Below are positions 1 through 8,863 of a stretch of 64,000 nt of DNA, piece by piece; the first letter of the stretch is position 1; every line of letters begins with the position of its first letter. Position numbers and translations under genes: made by a program. The stretch is from G965215055 sp965242685 (GTDB lineage Bacteria > Pseudomonadota > Gammaproteobacteria > UBA4575), in NCBI GenBank assembly GCA_965242685.1, contig OZ251487.1, forward strand, positions 558,001-622,000, read 5' to 3'. The notes under the pieces were generated by a model, which saw only the letters and a list, made by a program, of their open reading frames with translations, was not told the origin of the DNA and ran no database searches.

Positions 1-71
1 GTGGGGTTGGCGGCGGCCAGAGTGATCCATGAAAGGAAAAGGGCACTCACACTGACGGCTTTTTTTACCAT
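1..71 (-). CDS. N-terminus of an exported protein (partial)
   Basis: Only the first 23 codons are inside the window; the gene continues beyond the left edge. From an ATG at 71 the reading begins MVKKAVSVSALFLSWITLAA, a typical Sec signal peptide: basic start, hydrophobic core, small residues, then a probable cleavage site after AAA. It lies 15 nt downstream of purN on the same strand, so it is likely the last gene of a purM-purN transcript. In many gammaproteobacteria a DUF3108 exported protein occupies this place; that identity is inferred from context only, because the mature protein cannot be seen. Confidence 0.5.
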   Translation of the reverse strand, partial: MVKKAVSVSALFLSWITLAAANP

Positions 72-86
72 CGGTTTGTCATCACG

Positions 87-737
87 TTATGATGAAAATA
101 ATATCGGTGTGTCAAGAGGCTTGTTTTCAAGGTAAGCAGTTTCATCGATACAGGATAATCTATTTTCAATGAACCATTTTATCGCCAGTGGAAGAATGAC
201 GTGTTCTTTTTCCTTCACACGTTTTTCCAAACTGTCCGGATCGTCCGAGTTGTTGACGGCTATTTTCGCTTGTATTACCAACGGGCCTTTATCTAGGTCA
301 AGAGTTACGAAGTGTACGCTGGAGCCATGTTCCTTATGGCCGGCTTCAAGCACGCGCCGGTGGGTATGCAGGCCGGGAAACTTGGGTAGCAGAGAAGGAT
401 GAACGTTCAAGATTTTGTTTCGGTATTTATATACAAATAGTTTGCTTAGCACACGCATAAATCCCGCTAAAACAACCAGGTCAAAGTTGTAGGCTTCGAG
501 TGTTGCAATCAGTTTCTTTTCAAATGTTTCGCGCGAAAGATAGCGAGTATGTTCAACGACGTGTGTAGGTATTTGTGCTCGTCTTGCGCGAAGCAGGCCG
601 TAGACGTTTTTTTTGTCGCTGATTACGCACGCGACGCCGGCGCGAATAAGGCCATGTTGAACCTGGTCAATAATGGCTTGCAGGTTACTGCCGTTTCCCG
701 AGATTAAAACGGCGATGTTGCGGGAATTATCCGGCAC
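87..737 (-). CDS. purN: Phosphoribosylglycinamide formyltransferase (GAR transformylase)
   Basis: Transfers the formyl group of 10-formyl-THF to GAR in the third step of de novo purine synthesis, in the cytosol. The N-terminus has the VLISGNGSNLQAIID signature and the active-site stretch NVHPSLLPKFPGLHTHR carries the catalytic Asn and His; a later LDLDKGP segment holds the Asp. I chose the GTG at 737, five bases after the purM stop, because it gives 216 aa, close to the 212 aa of E. coli PurN. An ATG at 815 in the same frame would give 242 aa but would overlap purM by 74 nt. No good Shine-Dalgarno marks either start, so translation is probably coupled to purM. Confidence 0.93.
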   Translation of the reverse strand: MPDNSRNIAVLISGNGSNLQAIIDQVQHGLIRAGVACVISDKKNVYGLLRARRAQIPTHVVEHTRYLSRETFEKKLIATLEAYNFDLVVLAGFMRVLSKLFVYKYRNKILNVHPSLLPKFPGLHTHRRVLEAGHKEHGSSVHFVTLDLDKGPLVIQAKIAVNNSDDPDSLEKRVKEKEHVILPLAIKWFIENRLSCIDETAYLENKPLDTPILFSS

Positions 738-741
738 GGCA

Positions 742-1767
742 TTATCGCAATGTGATCTTGTTCTTGGAAATGGAGGAATTAATTTCACCAATGATTGTTG
801 CCTGATGCGCCGCACGCTGACAAATCTCGATGGCTTGATCGACTTGATGTTCCGGCAGCACGACGACCATCCCTATACCGCAATTGAAGACCCGGTGCAT
901 TTCCGTGTTATCGATCTCGCCCGCCTGTTGCAACCAGTTGAAGATTTCCGGGCGCCGCCACGTTGAGGAGTCTATATTTGCAATGAGGCCGTCGGGTATG
1001 ATTCTGGGCACGTTTTCAAGCAAACCGCCGCCTGTGACGTGACATAAGCCGTGCACTTCAAGGGATGTAACCAACTGCGATACAACGTCCGCATAAATGA
1101 TAGTGGGCGTTAGTAATATCTCTCCCAATGTTTTTTCACCCAGCTTTTCACTGGTAGAGGTATTGGTGACTTGCATGACTTTATTGATTAATGAGTAGCC
1201 GTTGGCGTGGACGCCATTGGATGGAATCCCGATCACCAGGTCTCTTTCGGTTACGTTACTGCCGTCAATGACCTGTTGTTGGTCTACTACGCCTACACAA
1301 AAGCCTGCCAAGTCATAGGCGCCGTCGCCGTACATGCCCGGCATTTCGGCGGTTTCACCGCCAAGCAACGCCGCGCCGGCTTGGCGGCAACCTTCCGCAA
1401 TGCCTTCAATCACTGCCCGGGCGGTCTTGGTGTCCAGTTTGCCCGTAGCGAAATAATCCAGGAAAAAAAGGGGTTCCGCTCCCTGTACAATCACGTCGTT
1501 TACGCACATGGCTACCAGATCGATACCGATGGTGGCATGCTGATTGAGCTGTTGTGCCAAACGCAGTTTCGTGCCTACGCCGTCTGTGCCCGCAACCAGT
1601 ACCGGCTGCTTGTATTTATGATTTTGCAGCGCAAACAATCCGCCGAACCCGCCAATGCCGGAAAGTACTTCCAAACGATGGGTGGAGCGTACTGCCGGTT
1701 TGATCAGGTTGATGAGTCGGTTTGCGGTGTCAATGTTGACGCCGCTATCTCTGTAGGTGAGTGTCAT
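742..1767 (-). CDS. purM: Phosphoribosylformylglycinamidine cyclo-ligase (AIR synthetase)
   Basis: ATP-dependent ring closure of FGAM to AIR, the fifth step of purine synthesis. The 341-aa length matches the family (E. coli 345). It opens with LTYRDSGVNIDTANRLI and has the Gly-rich VLSGIGGFGGLF segment, the VAGTDGVGTKLRLA ATP-binding loop and the DYFATGKLD and GGETAEMPGMY motifs typical of AIR synthetases. It is the first gene of a purM-purN-exported protein unit and is divergent from the phosphatidyltransferase at 1903, with 135 nt between them. This matches the usual gammaproteobacterial arrangement in which purMN and hda lie back to back. Confidence 0.96.
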   Translation of the reverse strand: MTLTYRDSGVNIDTANRLINLIKPAVRSTHRLEVLSGIGGFGGLFALQNHKYKQPVLVAGTDGVGTKLRLAQQLNQHATIGIDLVAMCVNDVIVQGAEPLFFLDYFATGKLDTKTARAVIEGIAEGCRQAGAALLGGETAEMPGMYGDGAYDLAGFCVGVVDQQQVIDGSNVTERDLVIGIPSNGVHANGYSLINKVMQVTNTSTSEKLGEKTLGEILLTPTIIYADVVSQLVTSLEVHGLCHVTGGGLLENVPRIIPDGLIANIDSSTWRRPEIFNWLQQAGEIDNTEMHRVFNCGIGMVVVLPEHQVDQAIEICQRAAHQATIIGEINSSISKNKITLR

Positions 1768-1902
1768 CGCATACTCGTTTTTAGTATCGGTAGTATCGGA
1801 AAAAAATCGTATTATCCAAGATTTTCGTTGCGTAGCGGTGAAGATACTTATACCATCCGAATGCCAACAATGAATATATAATCATACAACGTTGGGTGTG
1901 TC

Positions 1903-2478
1903 ATGGGGACAAGGCATAGCGTCTCTTACTGGAAGTTTATTCCGAACCTGATTACCGTGGCTCGGTTTGCCGCCGTACCGTTTTTGGTGTGGTGGTTGTT
2001 TACAGGCCAGTTTTATAATGCCTTTTTGTTGCTTTTCCTCATGGGTTTGTCTGATGCGGTGGATGGTTATCTGGCTAAGTCGTTCAGTTGGAAAACCGCT
2101 TTGGGCGCCTACTTGGACCCTGCGGCAGACAAGGCCATGTTGATCAGTGCCTATGTCACTTTGGGTGCGTTGAATCTGTTACCCCATTGGTTGGTATTTG
2201 TCGTCATACTTCGGGACGTTGCACTATTGGCGGGTGCGCTGGCTTATAATCTTGCCACGCGCCGTCTGGAAATTCAGCCCACACTTATCAGCAAGTTCAA
2301 TACGTGCATGCAAATCGTTTTGGCGTTTTCTGTCATCTATAATCAGTTTGGTACGTTGCCCGGTATGGTGATACCGATACTGATTGGGCTTACGGTATTT
2401 ACTACCGTTGCCAGCGGATTGGACTACTTGATGGAAGAGCGCTCCAGGCGTGCCGCACGGCATGGCGAGCAGGCCTAG
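1903..2478 (+). CDS. CDP-alcohol phosphatidyltransferase family protein
   Basis: Integral membrane enzyme of 191 aa that moves a phosphatidyl group from CDP-diacylglycerol to an alcohol, as in phosphatidylglycerophosphate synthase. The CDP-alcohol signature is visible at about residues 49-71: SDAVDGYLAKSFSWKTALG followed by AYLDPAADK, with the conserved Asp residues in place and Lys instead of the usual Arg after Ala. Several hydrophobic helices follow. A PgsA-like protein next to hda is common in gammaproteobacteria and is often a second paralogue rather than the housekeeping PgsA, so the exact head-group acceptor is left open. Confidence 0.88.
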   Translation: MGTRHSVSYWKFIPNLITVARFAAVPFLVWWLFTGQFYNAFLLLFLMGLSDAVDGYLAKSFSWKTALGAYLDPAADKAMLISAYVTLGALNLLPHWLVFVVILRDVALLAGALAYNLATRRLEIQPTLISKFNTCMQIVLAFSVIYNQFGTLPGMVIPILIGLTVFTTVASGLDYLMEERSRRAARHGEQA

Positions 2479-2549
2479 GCCTGATGCCCGCCTGTTAAGC
2501 ATTTTCTCCGTCCCGTTGATAATAAAGACGTCCTCCCTTTTAGTCTTTT

Positions 2550-3245
2550 ATGCAGTATTCACTTGACATAGGCTTGCAGCCTTTTGCGACGTTTGAGACC
2601 TTTGTTCATCCCGAAGATAATGGGCTACTGGCCGCACTGAAGCGTTTGACAAAACCTGCTAACGGTACCCCGCGTCAATATTTTATCTGGGGAGCCGAAC
2701 AGACGGGTAAATCACATCTCTTGCAGGCGGTGTGTAATCAACTTGCAAATACTGACCAACATGTAATCTATATCGCGTGTGATAAAGCCGCGAGATCTGG
2801 CTTTCATATTCTCCAGGGTATAAGTCAGTTTGACGTGGTATGTATTGACGATGTAGATGGCGTGTTGGGAGATAAAGGGTGGGATCAAGCATTGTTCCAT
2901 TTTATCGATGAATTACGCGCGAACAATAAAAGCTTGGTAATGACTTCTACAACAGGCCCGGGTGCGGTTAGCCCTTCTTCGCCGGATTTGGCGTCCCGGT
3001 TGGTATGGGGGGCCGTGTACAAACTAAGTTCGCTTACCGATGAACAAAAGGAGGTTGCCGTACAACTACATGCCAGCGTTCGCGGTATTGAAGTGCCCGG
3101 TGCAGTCTGTAGCTATTTGGTCAGGCGTTATCGGCGCGAAATGAAAAAACTACTGGCAGTACTCAATCAGCTCGATGAGCAGTCACTGCAACAACAAAGA
3201 AAGGTTACCGTTCCCTTTGTGAAATCAGTGCTGGAGAACGCTTAA
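2550..3245 (+). CDS. hda: DnaA regulatory inactivator Hda
   Basis: AAA+ protein homologous to DnaA domain III. With the DNA-loaded sliding clamp it stimulates ATP hydrolysis by DnaA and so limits re-initiation. The N-terminal MQYSLDIGLQP is a typical Hda clamp-binding peptide (QL/Q-type motif at residues 2-9). Walker A is GAEQTGKS at residues 48-55 and the Walker B region reads VVCIDDVDGV. Length is 231 aa (E. coli 233). It lies 71 nt after the phosphatidyltransferase and probably shares its transcript. Its stop codon overlaps the stop of the convergent wrbA-like gene. Confidence 0.94.
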   Translation: MQYSLDIGLQPFATFETFVHPEDNGLLAALKRLTKPANGTPRQYFIWGAEQTGKSHLLQAVCNQLANTDQHVIYIACDKAARSGFHILQGISQFDVVCIDDVDGVLGDKGWDQALFHFIDELRANNKSLVMTSTTGPGAVSPSSPDLASRLVWGAVYKLSSLTDEQKEVAVQLHASVRGIEVPGAVCSYLVRRYRREMKKLLAVLNQLDEQSLQQQRKVTVPFVKSVLENA

Positions 3246-3865
3246 GTAGAATTGGGTGTTTGCTTTGGCTTGTGTGCGGCAGAGTGTTTGACAAGGTTGG
3301 CGATACGCCTACCCAAGGCAACGCATAACTTTTTTTCCTCTTCACTGAGTTTTCTGTCGCTATTGGCACCGGCAAGGTGGCTGGCGCCGTACGGAGTACC
3401 GCCGGTGCCGGTAGAAATCAACTCCTTTTCGCTGTAGGGAATACCGGCGATTATCATGCCGTGATGCAGTAAGGGGAGCATCATGGAGAGTAAGGTAGTT
3501 TCTTGTCCACCATGCAGGCTGGATGTGGAAGTGAATAGACCGGCGGGTTTATCCGTAAGGGCGCCCGACAACCATTGTGTGCCGGTATTGTCAAGAAAGT
3601 ATTTCAGTGGGGCGGCCATATTGCCAAAGCGGGTAGGGCTGCCGAGTATCAGCCCGTCGCAAGCTTCCAGGTCTGATAATTCTGCGTAGAGGTGACCTGT
3701 GTCAGGAATACTGTCTTCCACCGTTTCACAAGTCGTGGATACGGGCGGGACGGTACGTATGCGGGCTTCAATGCCGTCTACTGATTTGACGCCATAGGTA
3801 ACGTGCTGCGCCATGGCTTTCGTCGAGCCGTATCTGGAGTAGTACAAAATGAGGACGTTGCGCAC
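3242..3865 (-). CDS. wrbA: WrbA-type NAD(P)H:quinone oxidoreductase
   Basis: Flavodoxin-fold FMN enzyme that reduces quinones with two electrons, thought to limit oxidative stress. The phosphate-binding loop ILYYSRYGSTKAMAQ, the LEACDGLILGSPTRFGNM segment and the downstream THEK-like STSSLHGGQETT stretch are characteristic of NQO type IV proteins. I chose the GTG at 3865, two bases after the arsC stop, giving 207 aa and the start VRNVLILYYS; the open frame extends upstream to 3904 but that part only reads through the end of arsC. It forms an arsC-wrbA pair on the minus strand, as in many pseudomonads. Confidence 0.9.
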   Translation of the reverse strand: MRNVLILYYSRYGSTKAMAQHVTYGVKSVDGIEARIRTVPPVSTTCETVEDSIPDTGHLYAELSDLEACDGLILGSPTRFGNMAAPLKYFLDNTGTQWLSGALTDKPAGLFTSTSSLHGGQETTLLSMMLPLLHHGMIIAGIPYSEKELISTGTGGTPYGASHLAGANSDRKLSEEEKKLCVALGRRIANLVKHSAAHKPKQTPNST

Positions 3866-3866
3866 G

Positions 3867-4220
3867 TTATAGAATCTCCAGAATTTTTTCCGGGGGACGA
3901 CCAATGACTGCTTTGCCGTTGTGGACTACAATGGGCCGCTCAATCAGAACCGGTTGCTTTATCATCGCGTTCAGTATGTCGTTTTCTGTGGAAGACTCAT
4001 TTAGCCCGGACGCTTTGTAGGCGGATTCCTTTTTGCGTAAAAGCCGGCTTGCGGGAATGTCCAACCGCGTGAGAAGGTCCTTAAGCTCCGTCTTTGAGGG
4101 TGCGTCTTTCAGGTATTCGATAACTTTCGGTGTAATATCTCTTTCTTTCAGCAGCTTCAGCGTGGTACGGCACTTGGAGCATCCGGGATTGAAATAGATG
4201 ACGGTGTGCAAAGGGGTCAT
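3867..4220 (-). CDS. ArsC/Spx-type thioredoxin-fold protein (arsenate reductase family)
   Basis: Small 117-aa protein of the ArsC family (glutaredoxin-dependent arsenate reductases and YffB-like proteins). The active-site region FNPGCSKCRTTLKLL has Cys14 and Cys17 in a CxxC arrangement, and the C-terminal IERPIVVHNGKAVIGRPPE segment matches the conserved arsenate/glutathione-site region. It is immediately upstream of wrbA in the same direction with a 1-nt gap and divergent from the acylphosphatase gene. Arsenate reduction is known for the family; with no ars operon nearby the physiological role here is uncertain. Confidence 0.88.
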   Translation of the reverse strand: MTPLHTVIYFNPGCSKCRTTLKLLKERDITPKVIEYLKDAPSKTELKDLLTRLDIPASRLLRKKESAYKASGLNESSTENDILNAMIKQPVLIERPIVVHNGKAVIGRPPEKILEIL

Positions 4221-4280
4221 GGCGATTTTTCTCCGTTTGAGTCGTGACCGGTAATGATTGCGGCTTTTTCTCTCATTTAT

Positions 4281-4309
4281 TTGCGGTTATATTGATACGC
4301 TATTATATT
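4281..4309 (+). promoter_or_regulatory. Putative sigma-70 promoter for the acylphosphatase gene
   Basis: In the divergent spacer between arsC and the acylphosphatase gene there is TTGCGG at 4281-4286, a 17-bp spacer and TATATT at 4304-4309, about 40 nt before the GTG start at 4349. Spacing and -10 match are good and the -35 is partial. Prediction from pattern only. Confidence 0.35.
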
Positions 4310-4348
4310 TTATCACAGCTTGTTTAGCGGGAATCGTTTGATACGTAG

Positions 4349-4633
4349 GTGAGTGACAGTTCTGTTCGAGTAGGCATGCGTTGTACTGTCCATGGGAAGG
4401 TGCAGGGCGTATTTTTCAGAGCTACTACGTGTGAGCAGGCACGGCGGCTTGGTATTGCAGGATATGCCAAGAATCTACCGGATGGTTGCGTAGAAGTGGT
4501 GGCGTATGGTGAACGGACGTCTTTGGATAGGTTGGAAGAATGGCTATGGAAAGGTTCAGAGTCTGCACAGGTTACCCACGTGGAATGTGAGCCTGTATCG
4601 GAACGAGATTTTACAGGTTTTCAGATATTGTAG
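4349..4633 (+). CDS. acyP: Acylphosphatase
   Basis: Small cytosolic enzyme (94 aa) hydrolysing carboxyl-phosphate bonds. The signature GKVQGVFFRATTCEQARRLG contains the phosphate-binding Arg24, and Asn42 lies in GYAKNLPDG; both are the catalytic residues of the family. The C-terminal FTGFQIL is also typical. The start is a GTG at 4349; no in-frame ATG would preserve the first strand apart from a later one at residue 10. It is followed after 3 nt by the FmdB-type gene, suggesting co-transcription. Confidence 0.93.
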   Translation: MSDSSVRVGMRCTVHGKVQGVFFRATTCEQARRLGIAGYAKNLPDGCVEVVAYGERTSLDRLEEWLWKGSESAQVTHVECEPVSERDFTGFQIL

Positions 4634-4636
4634 ACG

Positions 4637-4993
4637 ATGCCTATATATGAATACGAGTGTGAAGCCTGCGGAACTCGACACGAGGCCTTACAGAAAATCA
4701 ATGCTCCATCCTTGAAGGACTGCCCCGCATGTACAGCACCGGCGCTCAAGAGGCTTGTTTCGGCGGCGAGGTTTAGATTAAAAGGTTCGGGATGGTATGA
4801 GACCGACTTCAAATCGGATAATAAGCGTAATTTGGCCGTTGGCGATTCAAAAGAGAAAGACGCATCGAAAGATACCAAAAAGTCAGGGATGAAAAACAAC
4901 GGCAAAAAGACCGTGCCCAAAGGAAAAGGCAAGAAAAACGATGCCAGAAAAGACACTAAACCTGCAAAGACATCGTCGACCAAAGAAAAATAG
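4637..4993 (+). CDS. FmdB family zinc-ribbon protein
   Basis: The N-terminal zinc ribbon begins MPIYEYECEACG, with Cys8, Cys11, Cys29 and Cys32 as two CxxC knuckles, followed by the conserved FRLKGSGWYETDFK stretch. The C-terminal 50 residues are a low-complexity Lys/Asp/Gly tail, probably disordered and nucleic-acid binding. In gammaproteobacteria this small regulator-like gene commonly lies just upstream of aspS, as here (113 nt gap). The molecular role of FmdB-type ribbons in bacteria is not well defined. Confidence 0.88.
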   Translation: MPIYEYECEACGTRHEALQKINAPSLKDCPACTAPALKRLVSAARFRLKGSGWYETDFKSDNKRNLAVGDSKEKDASKDTKKSGMKNNGKKTVPKGKGKKNDARKDTKPAKTSSTKEK

Positions 4994-5106
4994 CAAGTTT
5001 GATCATGTATCTTCTAGAGTGTTTTATTGTAAGTAAGTAATAGAGGGTGTTATTTACCCTGTCGTTGCACATAGCTACATATCGGCATATTTCTTTCAGA
5101 TTTATC

Positions 5107-6891
5107 ATGCGAACTCATTACTGTGGCCAGGTAACGACGAGACTGATCGGTCAAGAAGTCTCCGTATGCGGGTGGGTGCACCGCAGACGCGACCACGGCG
5201 GGGTAATTTTTGTTGATTTGCGTGACCGGGAAGGGATTTTCCAGGTAGTGTTTGATCCGAATACGCCCGTTATATTTCAAGTTGCCGAGCGTATTCGCAA
5301 CGAGTACGTGCTTCGTGTTACGGGTCATGTTCGTTTGCGTCCCGATGAGAGTGTTAATCCGGATTTGCCGACGGGGCAGGTAGAGATGCTTGCAGAATCA
5401 TTGGAAGTGCTGAATGAATCGGATACGCCTCCGTTTCAGTTGGATGACGACAGCGTACATGAAGAAAAGCGGCTCCGTTACCGATACATTGACCTGCGTC
5501 GCCCCGTTATGCAGGCGCGTATTCGAACCAAAGCGAGCATTGTTCGCATAGTACGCAGCTTTTTGGACGGCCATGGTTTCTTTGAAATTGAAACTCCCGT
5601 GTTGACCAAGGCAACGCCGGAGGGTGCACGTGACTATCTGGTACCCAGCCGCACGCAACCGCACTCGTTTTTTGCCTTGCCGCAGTCTCCACAACTGTTC
5701 AAGCAATTACTGATGATGGGAGGGTTTGATCGCTACTATCAGCTTGCCCGCTGTTTTCGGGATGAAGATTTACGTGCTGATCGTCAACCTGAATTCACGC
5801 AACTGGATATCGAGACCTCGTTTATGACGCGAGATGAAATCATGTCCGTGATAGAAGACATGCTGCATGATTTATTCAAACAGACCAGTAACGAAACGTT
5901 GGAGAGGCCGTTTCCAAGAGTCAGTTATAAGGAAGCGATGCAGCGCTTTGGCAGCGATAAACCAGATTTGCGCATTCCGCTTGAATTGATTGATGTCACC
6001 ACGATGATGAAAGACGTGGAGTTTGCAGTTTTCAGCAAGGCCGCGAATGATCAAGAAGGCCGGGTCGCAATGCTGAAGGTGCCACAAGGTTCGGTGCTTA
6101 CACGCAAAGAGATTCAGGACTATACCGAATTTGTGGGCAATTATGGCGCCAAAGGTTTAGCGTATATAAAGTGTAGTGACGTTGCCAAGGCTTCTGCTGG
6201 ATTACAGTCGCCGATCGTAAAATTCTTGTCGGATGGCGTGATCGAGCAACTTATTGCCAAGTCGAACGCCATGAATGGTGATCTACTTTTTTTTGGTGCG
6301 GACAAAGAAGAAATCGTCAATGCCTCGCTTGGTGCGTTACGGGTGAAGCTGGGGCATGACCTGAATATTGTCGAATCAGGATGGCGTCCGCTCTGGGTAG
6401 TGGAATTCCCTATGTTTGAAAAAGACCGGGACAGTGGGCACTGGTCTACGTTGCATCACCCGTTTACCGCCCCATCTTGCAAGGATCCTGAATCCCTTAT
6501 TCGAGACCCTGGCGCTGCCTCTTCACAGGCCTATGACGTAGTGTTGAATGGCGTAGAAGTAGGAGGGGGGTCCATACGTATTCACCGGCGCGACATACAG
6601 ACCGCAGTTTTTGAAGTATTGCAAATCAATGCTCAGGAGGCTCGGGATAAGTTCGGGTTTTTATTGGATGCCTTACGTTATGGCGCCCCTCCGCACGGAG
6701 GGATTGCATTGGGTCTGGACCGACTGGTGATGTTGTTGACTGGAAGCCAATCCATTCGCGACGTAATTCCTTTCCCGAAGACTCAAAATGCAGCTTGCTT
6801 GTTGATGGATGCGCCGGCGACCGTAGATGAACATCAATTACAGACATTGCACCTTCGGTTACGTGGTGCGGTCAAACACACGGATGAATAA
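5107..6891 (+). CDS. aspS: Aspartyl-tRNA synthetase
   Basis: Class II synthetase of 594 aa (E. coli 590) charging tRNA-Asp. The N-terminal OB fold reads SVCGWVHRRRDHGGVIFVDLRD; class II motif 2 is in ARCFRDEDLRADRQPEFTQL and motif 3 in GGIALGLDRLVMLLTG. The bacterial GAD insertion domain lies between motifs 2 and 3. I chose the ATG at 5107 (MRTHYCG), which matches the family start; the open frame runs 20 codons further upstream without similarity to the family. Whether it discriminates between tRNA-Asp and tRNA-Asn depends on gatCAB elsewhere in the genome. Confidence 0.97.
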   Translation: MRTHYCGQVTTRLIGQEVSVCGWVHRRRDHGGVIFVDLRDREGIFQVVFDPNTPVIFQVAERIRNEYVLRVTGHVRLRPDESVNPDLPTGQVEMLAESLEVLNESDTPPFQLDDDSVHEEKRLRYRYIDLRRPVMQARIRTKASIVRIVRSFLDGHGFFEIETPVLTKATPEGARDYLVPSRTQPHSFFALPQSPQLFKQLLMMGGFDRYYQLARCFRDEDLRADRQPEFTQLDIETSFMTRDEIMSVIEDMLHDLFKQTSNETLERPFPRVSYKEAMQRFGSDKPDLRIPLELIDVTTMMKDVEFAVFSKAANDQEGRVAMLKVPQGSVLTRKEIQDYTEFVGNYGAKGLAYIKCSDVAKASAGLQSPIVKFLSDGVIEQLIAKSNAMNGDLLFFGADKEEIVNASLGALRVKLGHDLNIVESGWRPLWVVEFPMFEKDRDSGHWSTLHHPFTAPSCKDPESLIRDPGAASSQAYDVVLNGVEVGGGSIRIHRRDIQTAVFEVLQINAQEARDKFGFLLDALRYGAPPHGGIALGLDRLVMLLTGSQSIRDVIPFPKTQNAACLLMDAPATVDEHQLQTLHLRLRGAVKHTDE

Positions 6892-6978
6892 GGCGTTGTG
6901 GCCGGGTACTTGTATACGTATAGGGGCATGATTTGAGATAACCGGAAATACTCGTAAAATAAATACTTGCAAGCATTG

Positions 6979-7407
6979 ATGGGTCATAAACGTCCGGAAT
7001 CGGCGCTGGTAATCGTATACACGCAAGGCAGCGAAGTCTTGATGTTGCGGCGTCGATACCCCAAAAATTTTTGGCAATCGGTGACGGGAAGTCTTGAATG
7101 GGGAGAAGAGCCCTTGCAGGCGGCTATTCGGGAGTTGCGAGAAGAAACCGGCTTGATAAATGAAGGCATTCGTGATTGTCATTATTCGCAGATGTTTGAA
7201 ATCTACCCTATATGGCGCGAACGCTATGCACCTGGAGTCACTCAGAACAGGGAACACGTGTTTCGATTGCAGCTACCTGAAAAGGTAGATATCCATCTCG
7301 ATGAAAAGGAGCACGAAAAGTTCATATGGTTACCTCGTGCCCAGGCAGCCGGCTTGGCGTCTTCTCACACAAATCGGGCTGCGATTTTGCATTGGGTGGG
7401 GTCATAG
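6979..7407 (+). CDS. nudB: Dihydroneopterin triphosphate diphosphatase (Nudix)
   Basis: Nudix hydrolase of 142 aa predicted to remove pyrophosphate from dihydroneopterin triphosphate in folate synthesis. The Nudix box is complete: GSLEWGEEPLQAAIRELREE followed by TGL, matching Gx5Ex7REUxEExGU. The N-terminus MGHKRPESALVIVY and the FWQSVTGS stretch align with NudB rather than with generic Nudix proteins. I took the ATG at 6979; a TTG at 6967 is in frame. Position between aspS and yebC-ruvCAB is the usual one. Confidence 0.9.
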   Translation: MGHKRPESALVIVYTQGSEVLMLRRRYPKNFWQSVTGSLEWGEEPLQAAIRELREETGLINEGIRDCHYSQMFEIYPIWRERYAPGVTQNREHVFRLQLPEKVDIHLDEKEHEKFIWLPRAQAAGLASSHTNRAAILHWVGS

Positions 7408-7424
7408 CCGCTATAAAGGTATTG

Positions 7425-8048
7425 ATGCGTGAAATAGTAGTCTGTATACATGGCACTTGGATGAAGGGTTGGGTGATGATGCCCATTTCACGCTATCTCA
7501 GCAGGCATGGACATGAATGCAGGCGGTTCTCTTACCAAAGTCTGCGTCACTCCCCCGAACGGAGCGCACAGATACTTGCGCGCTTTGTTGATCGGCTTGA
7601 CGCCGATCTTGTTCACTTTGTTGCGCACAGTTTTGGAGGCGTCGTCCTGTTGTATTACTTTCAATGGGTCTACACGGCTCGGCCCGGCAGAGTCGTCATG
7701 CTGGGGACGCCATTGAGAGGAAGCGGTTGCGCGCGTTATCTTGCCGGAAATAATTTCACCAAAAATCTCACTTTGGGCGAAAGTGCCGAGTCTCTCCTTG
7801 GCAATGCTCCAAAATGGAAAGGCGGGCGGCCGTTGGCTATATTTGCCGGCACCCGAAGCAGGGGCGTGGGGAGGATGCTGGGTGTACCACTTGATGATCC
7901 CAATGATGGCACGGTTGCCGTTTCTGAAACAAAAACGGATAATTGCACTTTACACGTGCAAATACCGTACAGTCATACTGGTATGTTATTCTCTAGAAGC
8001 GTTGCGGCCTTTGTGGATGAGTTTCTACGCACTGGAAGCATTACATAG
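7425..8048 (+). CDS. Alpha/beta hydrolase, triacylglycerol-lipase-like
   Basis: A 207-aa alpha/beta hydrolase starting at the ATG at 7425 (MREIVVCIHGTWMKG), 17 nt after nudB. The early IHGTW is the oxyanion-hole strand and Ser69 lies in the nucleophile elbow AHSFGG. A Asp-rich DDPNDGTV segment and a His in PYSHTGML are good candidates for the rest of the triad. There is no signal peptide, so a cytosolic esterase or lipase-like role is likely; the substrate is unknown. Similar short hydrolases occur beside aspS-yebC in related gammaproteobacteria, where their function has not been assigned to my knowledge. Confidence 0.82.
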   Translation: MREIVVCIHGTWMKGWVMMPISRYLSRHGHECRRFSYQSLRHSPERSAQILARFVDRLDADLVHFVAHSFGGVVLLYYFQWVYTARPGRVVMLGTPLRGSGCARYLAGNNFTKNLTLGESAESLLGNAPKWKGGRPLAIFAGTRSRGVGRMLGVPLDDPNDGTVAVSETKTDNCTLHVQIPYSHTGMLFSRSVAAFVDEFLRTGSIT

Positions 8049-8099
8049 GCCTGGAGAGGGGTTGTCGCACAATGCCGCTAACCTGATAGAAGGGGTTCA

Positions 8100-8846
8100 A
8101 TGGCCGGTCATAGCAAGTGGGCTAATATTCAGCACCGAAAGAAGGCACAGGATGCCAAGCGCGGCAAATTATTCGGCAGGCTGATTCGGGAAATAACGGT
8201 TGCTGCCCGCATGGGGGGCGCGGATCCGGACGCCAATGCACGTTTGCGTCTGGCGGTGGATAAGGCGCTGTCTGCCAACATGCCGAAAGATACCGTTGAA
8301 CGAGCCATCAAGCGTGGTGCGGGTGAACTGGATGGCGGTGGTTATGAGGAGGTGCGTTACGAGGGCTATGGTCCTGGCGGTGCAGCGATATTGATAGATT
8401 GTTTGACGGACAACCGCAATCGCACGGTTGCCGAAATTCGCCATGTATTCACTAAGCACGGCGGTAATCTTGGTGCTTCTGGTTCGGTTTCCTATTTATT
8501 CTCACAGGCGGGCATTATCCTATTTGCGCCCGACACGAATGAAGAAGCTGTGATGGAAATTGCACTTGAGTTTGGTGCCGAGGACGTGGTTACGGATGAT
8601 GACGGTAGTCTTGAAGTCATTACGTCGGCGGAGGTGTTCCTGGAAGTCAAACAGGCACTTGAGGCATCCGGTTTGTCACCTGAGCAAGCTGAGGTCACTA
8701 TGCGCGCCAATGCCACGGCATCCTTGTCGGCTAAAGATGGTGAGACGATATTGCGCCTGCTGGAGGCGCTGGACGGGCTTGATGACGTACAAGGTATCTA
8801 TTCCAATGTAGCCTTGCCTGACACAGTACTGGAAGCGGTAGCTTGA
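8100..8846 (+). CDS. yebC: YebC/PmpR family regulatory protein
   Basis: Conserved 248-aa cytosolic protein of the YebC family, linked to transcription control (PmpR) and, in more recent work on the family, to ribosome stalling relief. It begins MAGHSKWANIQHRKKAQDAK, the hallmark N-terminus, followed by RGKLFGRLIREITVAAR and the conserved YEGYGPGGAAI segment. It directly precedes ruvCAB (17 nt to ruvC), the usual gammaproteobacterial arrangement. Confidence 0.96.
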   Translation: MAGHSKWANIQHRKKAQDAKRGKLFGRLIREITVAARMGGADPDANARLRLAVDKALSANMPKDTVERAIKRGAGELDGGGYEEVRYEGYGPGGAAILIDCLTDNRNRTVAEIRHVFTKHGGNLGASGSVSYLFSQAGIILFAPDTNEEAVMEIALEFGAEDVVTDDDGSLEVITSAEVFLEVKQALEASGLSPEQAEVTMRANATASLSAKDGETILRLLEALDGLDDVQGIYSNVALPDTVLEAVA

Positions 8847-8863
8847 ATATTTGAAAGCATACC

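Noticed and set aside
5043..5060. AGGGT/ACCCT inverted repeat upstream of aspS
   Set aside because: Only 5 bp with no T-run; too weak for a terminator or operator call.
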